Shown: positions 1-6,016, numbered from the stretch's first letter. The stretch is 8,318 nt of DNA from an uncultured Phascolarctobacterium sp. (GCA_949287345.1 CASEGD010000047.1:1-8318); one strand, 5' to 3'. Translations and numbers: made by a program. Notes: generated from the sequence alone by a model not told the origin.

Positions 1-162
1 ATCCAATTCAACGAAGCTACCTTCGTCAAGTAATAATGCGATTCTCTCACGTGCAGTCAATTTGCCGCTTTCATGCTGTTTAGCTACTTTCTTTTCGCCA
101 CCAGCAGCGATAATATGCTCGGAGAGTTTGAGCATTTTCTCAATTCTTTCTTGAGTAGACAA
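1..162 (-). CDS. mmdA: Methylmalonyl-CoA decarboxylase / acyl-CoA carboxyltransferase subunit, N-terminal 54 residues (partial)
   Basis: This is the first 54 codons of a carboxyltransferase-type protein; the rest lies beyond the left edge. The visible protein begins MSTQERIEKMLKLSEHI and contains GGGEKK-like AAGGEKKVAKQHESGKLTARER (split here as GGEKKVAKQHESGK then LTARERI), then LLLDEGSFVELD. The block GK-LTARERI-LL-D-GSF-E is the usual N-terminus of MmdA, propionyl-CoA carboxylase beta and related decarboxylase alpha subunits. The start is TTG at 160-162, chosen because GGAGG lies 8 nt upstream and the next in-frame ATG is codon 10. In this pathway context the likely role is decarboxylation of (S)-methylmalonyl-CoA to propionyl-CoA, with carboxyl transfer to a biotin subunit and Na+ export by a membrane partner. 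A propionyl-CoA carboxylase beta or transcarboxylase subunit cannot be excluded from this fragment. Confidence 0.85.
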   Translation of the reverse strand, partial: MSTQERIEKMLKLSEHIIAAGGEKKVAKQHESGKLTARERIALLLDEGSFVELD

Positions 163-170
163 ATCTTACA

Positions 171-175
171 CCTCC
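171..175 (-). promoter_or_regulatory. Ribosome binding site fixing the TTG start of the mmdA-like gene
   Basis: A perfect GGAGG on the minus strand lies 8 nt before the TTG at 160-162. No ATG or GTG has comparable spacing, so this site decides the start. Confidence 0.8.
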
Positions 176-202
176 ATATTATTGGGGAGAACTTATTTAT
201 AC

Positions 203-242
203 ATACAGGCGGGCGTAGTTATTTGCGCCCGTCTGCCTGTAT
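203..242 (-). other. Intergenic stem-loop between epimerase and mmdA
   Basis: Arms at 203-215 and 226-242 pair as ATACAGGC/GCCTGTAT (8 bp) and GGGCG/CGCCC (5 bp), with a 4-nt bulge at 231-234 and a loop of about 10 nt. On the minus strand the following sequence is not U-rich, so it does not look like a standard intrinsic terminator in the direction of the genes. It could be an RNA-processing or stability hairpin, or a partial attenuator setting the mmdA level relative to upstream genes. Confidence 0.55.
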
Positions 243-256
243 CAAAAATTTGTTTT

Positions 257-296
257 GCTGCATCAGCAGCAGTAATTTCCGCTTAAGCAGAAATTA
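257..296 (-). other. Two tandem hairpins at the epimerase 3' end
   Basis: The first hairpin on the minus strand covers 273-296: a 10-bp stem (one G-U pair) closed by TTAA, which includes the epimerase stop codon. The second covers 257-270: GCTGC/GCAGC closed by TGAT. The minus strand then runs AAAACAAATTTTTG, so a U5 run follows 7 nt after the second stem. This is a weak terminator-like arrangement that may cause partial read-through. Together with the stem at 203-242 it makes this 131-nt spacer mostly structured. Confidence 0.45.
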
Positions 297-710
297 TTTT
301 TTTGCAGGAGCGCAGAGTTCGAGCAAAATGCCAACAGATTTCGGATGAACGAAAGCAATGTCCATTCCGCCTGCACCGCCGCGAGGTGCTTTGTCAATCA
401 TGATGCCGCCTTTTTCCTGTACGCCTTCGATTGCAGCTTTGATGTCGTCAACGCGAAGAGCAATGTGCTGGATGCCCTGGCCGTTTTTAGCAATGTATTT
501 GCCGATCGGGCCATCATTGTTTTCGGTAATATCAACAAGAAGCTCAAGCAGAGTTTCGCCGCAAGGAATGAAAACGGTTTTTACGCCCTGTTCGGGAACC
601 GGTTCTTCACCAGTGCATTCCAGACCGAGAACTTCGGTGTAGAATTTTTTGGATACATCCAAATCTTTGCAGGCAATACCTACATGGTCAACACAAATTA
701 CTTTGAACAT
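294..710 (-). CDS. mce: Methylmalonyl-CoA epimerase (VOC family), 138 aa
   Basis: This enzyme interconverts (R)- and (S)-methylmalonyl-CoA, linking the mutase (R product) to the decarboxylase (S substrate) in the cytoplasm. The protein is full length for the family. It shows two VOC-type beta-alpha-beta-beta-beta modules: VDHVGIACKDL near residues 7-17 and IQHIALRVDDI at 80-90. Expected metal ligands are visible as H9, E56 (in LLELL), H82 and E131 (in LLELC). The glycine-rich PRGGAGGMDIAFVHP stretch at 109-123 is typical of bacterial epimerases. The ATG at 708-710 has a GGAGG 8 nt upstream. It follows meaB after a 66-nt gap and precedes the mmdA-like gene, so it is probably co-transcribed with both. 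VOC proteins are diverse, but the neighbours make this assignment secure. Confidence 0.95.
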   Translation of the reverse strand: MFKVICVDHVGIACKDLDVSKKFYTEVLGLECTGEEPVPEQGVKTVFIPCGETLLELLVDITENNDGPIGKYIAKNGQGIQHIALRVDDIKAAIEGVQEKGGIMIDKAPRGGAGGMDIAFVHPKSVGILLELCAPAKK

Positions 711-735
711 TTTTAATTCCTCCTTAAAGAATTAT

Positions 736-764
736 TTGGTGGTTTTATTTCAAAACTTTACCAA
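736..764 (-). other. Small hairpin between meaB and epimerase
   Basis: TTGGT/ACCAA and GTTTT/AAAAC pair around a 5-nt loop, separated by a small internal loop. It is AU-rich and weak. No U-run follows on the minus strand, and the epimerase ribosome binding site comes soon after, so it is not a terminator. Confidence 0.35.
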
Positions 765-776
765 CAATGTCATTAA

Positions 777-1655
777 CTACAGAGTACGGCTCAATGCGTC
801 AAATTCATCGGTAGCTACAACGTTTTTGTCAATGTAGCGGTTAACTTTGTCGTTAAGCATCGCGGTAACCTCGTTTTTAATACGGGCTTTGCGGATTTTA
901 ACGATTTCGCCGCTTTCGGTCAGATATTTCTGATGATCCTCGATGGAATCAACTACTGCCTCTATACCTTCACCCTTGCTGGCAATGGTCCGGTTGATCG
1001 GCGGACGCCAGCTAACATGTTCGGGATTTAATTCCAACATCATTTCAATCTCTATGTTGAGCTTGTCTGTGCCCTCACGATCTGCTTTGTTAATTGTGAA
1101 CAAGTCACCGATCTCAAGTATACCTGCTTTAATAGCCTGGATATCATCACCCATGCCGGGGATTACAACAACCATGGTAGTATCAGCAGTTTTAACGATG
1201 TCAACTTCGGACTGGCCTACGCCTACGGTTTCAATAATGATGATATCAAAACCAAATGCGTCCATCAGTTTAACTGCATCGCCTGCTTTTTGGGATAAGC
1301 CGCCAAGGCTGCCACGGGTAGCCATAGAACGGACAAAAATGCCTTCATCTGAAGACAGGTCCAGCATTCTGATACGGTCGCCAAGGATAGCGCCGCCGGA
1401 GAACGGACTGGTAGGGTCAACTGCTATAATGCCAACAGTTTTGCCGCGTTTGCGGAATTCTTTGGCAAGTTTATCGGTCAAAGTACTTTTGCCAGCACCC
1501 GGAGGTCCGGTTATACCAATGACATAAGCATTGCCGGTGTGGGGATATAAAGCCGTCATGATTTCAACGGCATTGTCATACTCGTTTTCAACGGCCGTAA
1601 TTGCTTTGGCCAGTGCTAAACGGTTGTGGTTTAATACGCCTTCAACAATGTTCAA
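777..1655 (-). CDS. meaB: MeaB/ArgK-type G3E GTPase, methylmalonyl-CoA mutase chaperone, 292 aa
   Basis: MeaB proteins bind the mutase, gate delivery of adenosylcobalamin and limit or repair inactivation of the radical enzyme, using GTP hydrolysis. The GTPase motifs are clear: Walker A GPPGAGKST at residues 50-58, VDPTSPFSGGAILGDRIRM from 79 (switch region), ETVGVGQSE at 142-150, base-recognition NKAD at 189-192 and SKGEG at 226-230. The C-terminal third is helical and charged, as expected for the dimerisation arm. The start is TTG at 1653-1655: an in-frame TGA lies two codons upstream and the next in-frame ATG is codon 33, which would remove the conserved LVEGVL-like N-terminus. At 292 aa it is slightly shorter than many relatives (about 310-330), with no motif missing. 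It lies directly downstream of the mutase genes, the usual context. Older annotations call this family ArgK / LAO transport ATPase; the context argues against that. Confidence 0.95.
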   Translation of the reverse strand: MNIVEGVLNHNRLALAKAITAVENEYDNAVEIMTALYPHTGNAYVIGITGPPGAGKSTLTDKLAKEFRKRGKTVGIIAVDPTSPFSGGAILGDRIRMLDLSSDEGIFVRSMATRGSLGGLSQKAGDAVKLMDAFGFDIIIIETVGVGQSEVDIVKTADTTMVVVIPGMGDDIQAIKAGILEIGDLFTINKADREGTDKLNIEIEMMLELNPEHVSWRPPINRTIASKGEGIEAVVDSIEDHQKYLTESGEIVKIRKARIKNEVTAMLNDKVNRYIDKNVVATDEFDALSRTL

Positions 1656-1663
1656 ATTTCACA

Positions 1664-1670
1664 CCGCCTT
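1664..1670 (-). promoter_or_regulatory. Variant ribosome binding site of meaB (AAGGCGG)
   Basis: AAGGCGG lies 8 nt before the TTG start of meaB. It differs by one base from the AAGGAGG used by neighbouring genes. The weaker site plus a TTG codon predict lower translation than for the mutase, which fits a chaperone needed in smaller amounts. The 8-mer CAAGGCGG containing it repeats an arm of the upstream hairpin. Confidence 0.6.
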
Positions 1671-1674
1671 GTTG

Positions 1675-1736
1675 AGGTCTGATAAAAATTTAATGGTTGC
1701 AAGGCGGACGAGCCGCCTTGCAAATTTTTAAGACCT
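1675..1736 (-). promoter_or_regulatory. Long nested hairpin in the mcmA2-meaB spacer
   Basis: Three nested perfect stems fill most of the 84-nt spacer. The outer stem is 1731-1736 with 1675-1680 (6 bp), the middle is 1722-1730 with 1683-1691 (9 bp), and the inner is 1713-1721 with 1699-1707 (9 bp, GC-rich). The loop is 1708-1712. The only unpaired bases are 1681-1682 and 1692-1698, both on the same side. On the minus strand no U-run follows the whole structure, so it is not a simple terminator. The descending inner arm (CCGCCTTG) is also perfectly complementary to the meaB ribosome binding site region at 1664-1671. Confidence 0.7.
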
Positions 1737-1739
1737 AAA

Positions 1740-2129
1740 TTATTTTACGTTTGCGTTGATGAAGTCAACGATAGCGCTGGTCGGGGTGCCCGGAGTGAAT
1801 ACTTCGGCAATGCCAGCAGCTTTCAGGCCCGGGATGTCAGCGTCAGGAATTACGCCGCCGCCGATAACCAGAACATCGTTCAGGCCTTTTTCTTTCAAAA
1901 GTTCTACAACTTTCGGGAAAAGGGTGTTGTGAGCGCCGGAGAGCAGGCTCAGAGCAACAACTTTTACGTCGTCCTGCAGAGCAGCTTCAGCGATCTGTTC
2001 CGGGGTCAGACGGATACCGGTATAAATTACTTCAAAACCAGCGTCGCGCAATGCACGAGCTACAACTTTAGCACCGCGGTCATGTCCATCAAGACCCGGT
2101 TTTGCTACTAAAACTCTGATATTAGACAT
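1740..2129 (-). CDS. mcmA2: Methylmalonyl-CoA mutase, B12-binding subunit, 129 aa
   Basis: This is a stand-alone cobalamin-binding domain that supplies the lower axial histidine to adenosylcobalamin; it must pair with the separate catalytic subunit encoded just upstream. The base-off/His-on signature is visible: DGHDRG at residues 14-19 with H16 as Co ligand, SLL at 61-63 and the GGG of [11 protein letters not shown] at 90-92. The Rossmann-like fold is complete and there is no extra domain. The ATG at 2127-2129 has GGGAGG about 10 nt upstream. It begins 39 nt after the catalytic subunit stop, so both are surely co-transcribed. In most bacteria and in mammals this domain is fused to the C-terminus of a mutase of about 700 residues; the split form is known from archaea and some Firmicutes. 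Confidence 0.95.
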   Translation of the reverse strand: MSNIRVLVAKPGLDGHDRGAKVVARALRDAGFEVIYTGIRLTPEQIAEAALQDDVKVVALSLLSGAHNTLFPKVVELLKEKGLNDVLVIGGGVIPDADIPGLKAAGIAEVFTPGTPTSAIVDFINANVK

Positions 2130-2168
2130 TATCTACTTACCTCCCTATTATTGTTGGCTAAGTGTTTA

Positions 2169-3815
2169 TTACAGCTGGGTATGAGCCTGGTATTCGCCGA
2201 ATACTTCTCTCATTACGCCGCAGATTTCGCCTTCGGTTGCATAAGCTTTAACAGCGTCGAGGATCAAAGGCATCAGGTTAACGCTTTCATCAGCGCAGCC
2301 TGCTTTAAGAGCAGCCAGGGTTTCGTCAACTTTAGCCTGGTCACGACGAGCTTTCAATGCAGCGATTTTTTCAGCCTGCAGTTTGCCTACGGAACCGTCT
2401 ACGCGGAGCAGGTTTTTCGGGGGTTCTTCTTCCTGCTGGAATTTGTTAACGCCAACGATAATACGGTTGCCTTTTTCAACGTCCATCTGCCATTTGTAAG
2501 CGGAATCCTGAATTTCTTTCTGGATGTAGCCTTTAGCAATAGCTTCCGGAGCGCCACCGAGTTCATCAATTTTCTTGATGTATTCCCAAGCTTCAGCTTC
2601 GATCTTGTTGGTCAAAGCTTCTACATAGTAGGAGCCGCCGAGCGGATCGATGGTGTCAGCCAGGCCGGATTCATAAGCAACGATCTGCTGAGTACGCAGA
2701 GCGATGGTTACAGATTCAGTGGTCGGCAGAGCCAGTGCTTCGTCTTTGGAGTTGGTGTGCAGGGACTGGGTACCACCCATTACAGCTGCTGCAGTCTGCA
2801 GAGCAACACGAACGATGTTGTTGTTCGGCTGCTGAGCGGTCAGCATGGAACCAGCGGTCTGAGTATGTACGCGGAGCATCATGGATTTCGGTTTTTTAGC
2901 GCCGAAACGTTCTTTCATAACTTTAGCCCATACACGACGGGAAGCGCGGAATTTAGCAACTTCTTCGAGTACGTTGTTGTGTGCATTCCAGAAGAAGGAC
3001 AGACGGCCTGCGAAAGCGTCAACGTCCATACCAGCTTTGATAGCAGCTTCTACATAAGCAATGCCGTCAGCGATGGTGAATGCGATTTCCTGAGAAGCGG
3101 TGGAACCAGCTTCACGGATGTGGTAACCGGAAATGGAGATGGTGTTCCACAGCGGTACATTTTTGGAGCAATATTCAAAAATGTTGGTGATCAAACGCAT
3201 GGAAGGTTTCGGCGGGAAAATGTAGGTGCCGCGAGCAGCATATTCTTTCAGGATATCGTTCTGAATGGTGCCGCGGAGTTTGTCAGCGGAAACACCCTGT
3301 TTTTCAGCAACTGCGATGTACATGCAGAGCAGTACGGAAGCAGGAGCGTTGATGGTCATAGAAGTGGAAACTTTGTCCAGAGGAATACCGTCGAACAGGA
3401 TTTCCATATCTGCCAGGGAGTCGATAGCTACGCCTACTTTACCAACTTCGCCTTCGGACATCGGATCGGTGGAATCATAACCAATCTGGGTCGGGAGGTC
3501 GAACGCGCAGGAGAGGCCGCTGCCGCCGTTAGCCAGCAAATATTTGTAACGTTTGTTGGATTCTTCAGCAGTGGAGAAACCAGCATACATACGCATGGTC
3601 CAGAAACGGCCACGATACATGGTCGGCTGTACGCCACGGGTGAAAGGATATTCGCCAGGGAAACCGAGGTCTCTTTCATAGTCGAAACCTTCGATGTCAA
3701 GCGGAGTGTAGAGTCTGTTAGGCTCCAGGTTTGCGCGTTCAGGGGTTTTAACCAGTTTAGCTTCTACATCTTCATGATATTTAGCTAAGCCAGCTTTCAG
3801 AGTTTCAATTGACAT
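2169..3815 (-). CDS. mcmA1: Methylmalonyl-CoA mutase, catalytic subunit, 548 aa
   Basis: This cytoplasmic enzyme isomerises succinyl-CoA and (R)-methylmalonyl-CoA by a radical mechanism with adenosylcobalamin. The protein is the TIM-barrel substrate domain alone. Conserved blocks are [14 protein letters not shown] near 74-87, [12 protein letters not shown] at 181-192, [12 protein letters not shown] at 227-238 and [16 protein letters not shown] at 346-361. Aligning with the Propionibacterium enzyme at a constant offset of 12 places its Y89, Q197, R207, Y243 and H244 at Y77, Q185, R195, Y231 and H232. The Y/R pair indicates methylmalonyl-CoA rather than isobutyryl-CoA specificity (Phe/Gln in that family). 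The start is ATG at 3813-3815, 8 nt after AAGGAGG; an in-frame TTG two codons earlier is only 2 nt from it and is rejected. The B12 domain is absent here and is encoded by the next gene. Confidence 0.96.
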   Translation of the reverse strand: MSIETLKAGLAKYHEDVEAKLVKTPERANLEPNRLYTPLDIEGFDYERDLGFPGEYPFTRGVQPTMYRGRFWTMRMYAGFSTAEESNKRYKYLLANGGSGLSCAFDLPTQIGYDSTDPMSEGEVGKVGVAIDSLADMEILFDGIPLDKVSTSMTINAPASVLLCMYIAVAEKQGVSADKLRGTIQNDILKEYAARGTYIFPPKPSMRLITNIFEYCSKNVPLWNTISISGYHIREAGSTASQEIAFTIADGIAYVEAAIKAGMDVDAFAGRLSFFWNAHNNVLEEVAKFRASRRVWAKVMKERFGAKKPKSMMLRVHTQTAGSMLTAQQPNNNIVRVALQTAAAVMGGTQSLHTNSKDEALALPTTESVTIALRTQQIVAYESGLADTIDPLGGSYYVEALTNKIEAEAWEYIKKIDELGGAPEAIAKGYIQKEIQDSAYKWQMDVEKGNRIIVGVNKFQQEEEPPKNLLRVDGSVGKLQAEKIAALKARRDQAKVDETLAALKAGCADESVNLMPLILDAVKAYATEGEICGVMREVFGEYQAHTQL

Positions 3816-3823
3816 TCTCAAAT

Positions 3824-3830
3824 CCTCCTT
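3824..3830 (-). promoter_or_regulatory. Ribosome binding site deciding the mutase start
   Basis: A perfect AAGGAGG sits 8 nt before ATG 3813-3815 and only 2 nt before the in-frame TTG at 3819-3821. Spacing therefore favours the ATG, giving 548 residues rather than 550. Confidence 0.85.
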
Positions 3831-3856
3831 AAAATTTTTGTTTTCATACTATGGTT

Positions 3857-3918
3857 GGACAGCCACAGTACGGTGAGAGTGTCCGTCAAAGACGGTCTAT
3901 GGCAAAGCCTTTCGGCTT
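3857..3918 (-). other. Cluster of short hairpins in the mutase leader
   Basis: On the minus strand the order is: a GNRA-type hairpin AAGCC-GAAA-GGCTT (3905-3918); CCGTC-TTT-GACGG (3883-3895); and a longer-range pair GGACA/TGTCC (3857-3861 with 3880-3884). The last shares bases 3883-3884 with the middle hairpin, so the two cannot both form fully. No known riboswitch signature was recognised. No convincing -35/-10 pair was found here. Confidence 0.4.
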
Positions 3919-3933
3919 CGTCAACAAATTATA

Positions 3934-3976
3934 TTAAGCTGTGCCGGAGGACTTGCTACCGCCGGCACAGGCTTAA
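3934..3976 (-). terminator. Strong hairpin after the CoA-transferase, possible partial terminator
   Basis: A 14-bp stem pairs 3934-3947 with 3962-3976 (TTAAGC and TGTGCCGG against CCGGCACA and GCTTAA), with one bulged base at 3970 and a loop of 14 nt. It begins 18 nt after the CoA-transferase stop. The minus strand after the stem is TATAATTTG, AU-rich without a clean U-run. It could attenuate rather than end transcription, leaving the transferase more abundant than the mutase, or simply protect the upstream mRNA. Confidence 0.5.
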
Positions 3977-3994
3977 GCCCCAATTAATATGGGA

Positions 3995-5515
3995 TTATTT
4001 TTCCATGGTGCCGGTTTTGTTGAAGCGGTTATGGAAATCGAAAGCTTCTTCGAGCAGATGCGGGGTCTGGCTGTTGCCGCAAGCTTCGCAAGCTCTGTGG
4101 AAGTAATCCAGCAGCAACGGCTGATATTTCGGGTTAGCAATCTGATCGATGATGATCGGAGCTTTTTCTTTCGGGGTCAGGCCACGGAGGTCAGCAACGC
4201 CGCGTTCGGAAACGATAACGTCAACGTCGAGGGTTGCATGGTCGATGTGGCTGCAGAACGGAACAACGGAGCTGATTTTGCCGCCTTTAGCAAGAGAGTT
4301 GGTGAAGAATACGGTGAGGTAGCCGTTACGAGCAAAGTCGCCGGAACCGCCAACGCCGTTCATCAACTTGGTGCCGCAGATATGGGTGGAGTTTACGTTG
4401 CCGTAAATATCAACTTCAATAGCGGTGTTCATTGCGATAACGCCGATACGACGTGCAACTTCAGGGCTGTTGGAGATTTCCTGCGGACGGAGAATCAGGT
4501 ACGGTTTGTAATGGTCAAGGTTTTCATAGAATTTCTTCTGGCATTCCGGAGACGGAGTCAGAGCGGTGCCGGAAGCAACACGGAGTTTGCCTGCGTCGAT
4601 GAGGTCAAACATGCCGTCCTGGATAACTTCGGTGTAAACGGTGAGGTCTTCAAAGTCGGAGTTTACAAGGCCGTTGATAACAGCGTTAGCAACGGAGCCT
4701 ACGCCGGACTGCAGCGGAAGCAGGTTTTTCGGCAGGCGGCCTTCTGCAACTTCTTTTTTGAAGAAAGCAACAAGGTTTTCACCCATGTGTTTAGCGTCGT
4801 CGTCGATTTCGCCGAGCGGACGAACTTTATCAGTAATGTCGCAAGGAACAACGGCAACGATTTTGTCGAGTTCGCAAGGAATGTACGGAGTGCCGATACG
4901 GTCTTCCGGTTTGGTGATAGGAATCGGCTGACGGTTCGGAGGATCAAGAGGTACATAGGAGTCATGCATGCCTTCCAGACCTGCCGGTTGGCTGGTGTTA
5001 ACTTCTACGATAACTTTTTTAGCGCCAGCTACATAAGAGGAGCTGTTGCCCATAGAGGTGGTCGGGATAAGGCCTACTTTGCCATCGCCGAGGTCGTTGA
5101 TTTTGCAGACTTCAACGATTGCTACGTCTACGCCTTTGCGGTTTGCCATGAAGCCATAGCGAACCATTTGCGCCATATGGCTCAGATGGATGTCGGCATA
5201 TTTTACTTTACCTTCGTTGATAGCTTTGCGGAGGGTGCCGTTGGTCTGATAAGGAAGACGGCGGTCCATAATGCCGGCTTCTACCATTGCCTGGTCAATT
5301 TCAGGGCCTACAGAAGCGCCGGTCCAAACGTTAACTTTGAAGTCGGTGCCTTTGTATCTTTCAGACAGGGCAAGAGGTACAGCTTTCGGATAGCCAGACG
5401 GAGTAAAGCCGCTGACACCCAAGTTGTCACCATTTTGAATAAAATCGGTTGCGGCTTCGGCGCTCATAACTTTGCCCGCAACCGCATCACAAATACGATC
5501 TTTAATATCGATCAT
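3995..5515 (-). CDS. scpC: Succinate/propionate CoA-transferase (acetyl-CoA hydrolase/transferase family), 506 aa
   Basis: This class I CoA-transferase is expected to transfer CoA from propionyl-CoA to succinate, releasing propionate and feeding succinyl-CoA to the mutase. The length of 506 matches the family. The N-terminal domain carries GVSGFTPSGYPKAVP at 33-47 and WTGASVGPEID at 64-74. The C-terminal domain has LQSGVGSVANAV at 268-279, then TEVIQDG with E296 as the likely catalytic glutamate that forms the glutamyl-CoA thioester, and the oxyanion-hole loop GVGGSGDFARNG at 387-398. The ATG at 5513-5515 has GGAGG 7 nt upstream. It is the first gene after the long leader. Acetate can be an alternative acceptor in this family (AarC, Cat1), so succinyl-CoA:acetate transfer remains possible; the neighbouring genes make propionyl-CoA:succinate the more likely reaction. 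Confidence 0.92.
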   Translation of the reverse strand: MIDIKDRICDAVAGKVMSAEAATDFIQNGDNLGVSGFTPSGYPKAVPLALSERYKGTDFKVNVWTGASVGPEIDQAMVEAGIMDRRLPYQTNGTLRKAINEGKVKYADIHLSHMAQMVRYGFMANRKGVDVAIVEVCKINDLGDGKVGLIPTTSMGNSSSYVAGAKKVIVEVNTSQPAGLEGMHDSYVPLDPPNRQPIPITKPEDRIGTPYIPCELDKIVAVVPCDITDKVRPLGEIDDDAKHMGENLVAFFKKEVAEGRLPKNLLPLQSGVGSVANAVINGLVNSDFEDLTVYTEVIQDGMFDLIDAGKLRVASGTALTPSPECQKKFYENLDHYKPYLILRPQEISNSPEVARRIGVIAMNTAIEVDIYGNVNSTHICGTKLMNGVGGSGDFARNGYLTVFFTNSLAKGGKISSVVPFCSHIDHATLDVDVIVSERGVADLRGLTPKEKAPIIIDQIANPKYQPLLLDYFHRACEACGNSQTPHLLEEAFDFHNRFNKTGTMEK

Positions 5516-5579
5516 GTTCCTTCCTCCTTGAAGTTTAATATATATGGTTTCTGCCTTGCGGCACTCAACTTATCCGGCG

Positions 5580-5632
5580 AAAAATACCTTACAACGCGCA
5601 GGCGTTTAACATACTGTCCGCCAAATAAGGTA
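5580..5632 (-). terminator. Terminator-like hairpin in the CoA-transferase leader
   Basis: TACCTTA/TAAGGTA (5626-5632 with 5585-5591, 7 bp) encloses a second hairpin AACGC-CTGC-GCGTT (5593-5606). A U5 run (5580-5584) follows the outer stem directly on the minus strand. An alternative pair GGCG/CGCC (5619-5622 with 5601-5604) would disrupt the inner hairpin. It lies 65 nt before the start codon, so termination here would shut off the operon. The outer loop is large, so this is tentative. Confidence 0.4.
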
Positions 5633-5644
5633 AACCCATAACAT

Positions 5645-5759
5645 AAAAAAGGAGCACTTTAGTGTTATCCCGAAATTTAAATAATTACTTAAATAACGCC
5701 AAGTGCCAGCTCACGCTTTTCCGTGGCAGGCACGCCCGGACTGTAAGCTGCCGGCCTGC
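5645..5759 (-). promoter_or_regulatory. Structured leader RNA, candidate attenuator or riboswitch-like element
   Basis: Four minus-strand segments can pair in competing ways. Segment 1 (5754-5759, GCAGGC) pairs with segment 2 (5726-5731, GCCTGC), extended by CGG/CCG inside. Segment 2 (5722-5733) also pairs with segment 3 (5703-5715): GTGCC/GGCAC, then GC/GC, then CACG/CGTG around loop GAAAAG, 11 bp in all. Segment 3 (5701-5706, GCACTT) also pairs with segment 4 (5654-5659, AAGTGC), with GTTAT/ATAAC stacked inside, and is followed by TCC and a U6 run (5645-5650). The pairings are exact in the sequence; the switching function is inferred. No known riboswitch consensus was recognised; a cobalamin riboswitch was considered and did not fit. 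Confidence 0.45.
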
Positions 5760-5904
5760 GGCTTTCATCGGGGCTCCGCTTCCCTTTTGTCTGCCCAAGC
5801 CTTAATATACCTTCTTCTTGTTCTATATATACTTCGACACCACAAATAAAATTCCTTCTAACGGTTTTTAATTTGTGATATTTTTTTGAATTTTTTCTAT
5901 TCTT

Positions 5905-5913
5905 ATTATACCA
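5905..5913 (-). promoter_or_regulatory. Candidate extended -10 promoter
   Basis: The minus strand reads TGG followed by a perfect TATAAT (5905-5910), an extended -10 element. The hexamer 17 nt upstream (AAATAT) is a poor -35, which extended -10 promoters tolerate. Transcription would start near 5898 and leave a leader of about 380 nt. Confidence 0.5.
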
Positions 5914-5987
5914 CAGAATGCAACAAGATATTTTCTGAAATTTCAAGTCAATTTAATTCTGCGGATGGCTTTTTTGACCCATACAAT

Positions 5988-6016
5988 ATAATAACAGCAA
6001 AATTGTAACATGGCAA
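5988..6016 (-). promoter_or_regulatory. Candidate sigma-70 promoter for the propionate genes
   Basis: TTGCCA (6011-6016, 5 of 6 to consensus) and TATTAT (5988-5993, 5 of 6) are separated by exactly 17 nt on the minus strand. Transcription would begin near 5981, downstream of the hydA terminator and leading into the CoA-transferase gene about 465 nt later. Confidence 0.5.

Noticed and set aside
2151..3788. 545-aa open frame on the plus strand opposite the mutase
   Set aside because: It mirrors the mutase codons in another frame, has no recognisable domain or ribosome binding site, and the mutase on the other strand has all family motifs.
3857..3884. Cobalamin-box-like GCCAC near the mutase gene
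   Set aside because: The match is on the plus strand, opposite to the gene, and differs from GCCACTG; the rest of the riboswitch is absent.
3928..3933. Perfect TATAAT on the minus strand upstream of the mutase
   Set aside because: No acceptable -35 at 16-18 nt and no TG extension; the hexamer falls in AU-rich sequence just after a hairpin.
3989..5641. 550-aa open frame on the plus strand opposite the CoA-transferase
   Set aside because: An antisense shadow caused by codon bias. It resembles no known family, and the minus-strand gene is unambiguous.
5645..5810. Cobalamin riboswitch in the CoA-transferase leader
   Set aside because: GGGAA and CCTGCC-like pieces are present, but they are far too close together and the conserved core and B12-box order is missing.
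5833..5839. TGTCGAA, resembling a Spo0A box, on the minus strand
   Set aside because: A single 7-mer in an AT-rich region is expected by chance, and nothing else here points to sporulation control.
5689..5946. 85-aa minus-strand frame in the leader region
   Set aside because: It would start with TTG without a ribosome binding site, overlaps the extended -10 promoter and crosses the structured GC-rich block, so it looks non-coding.
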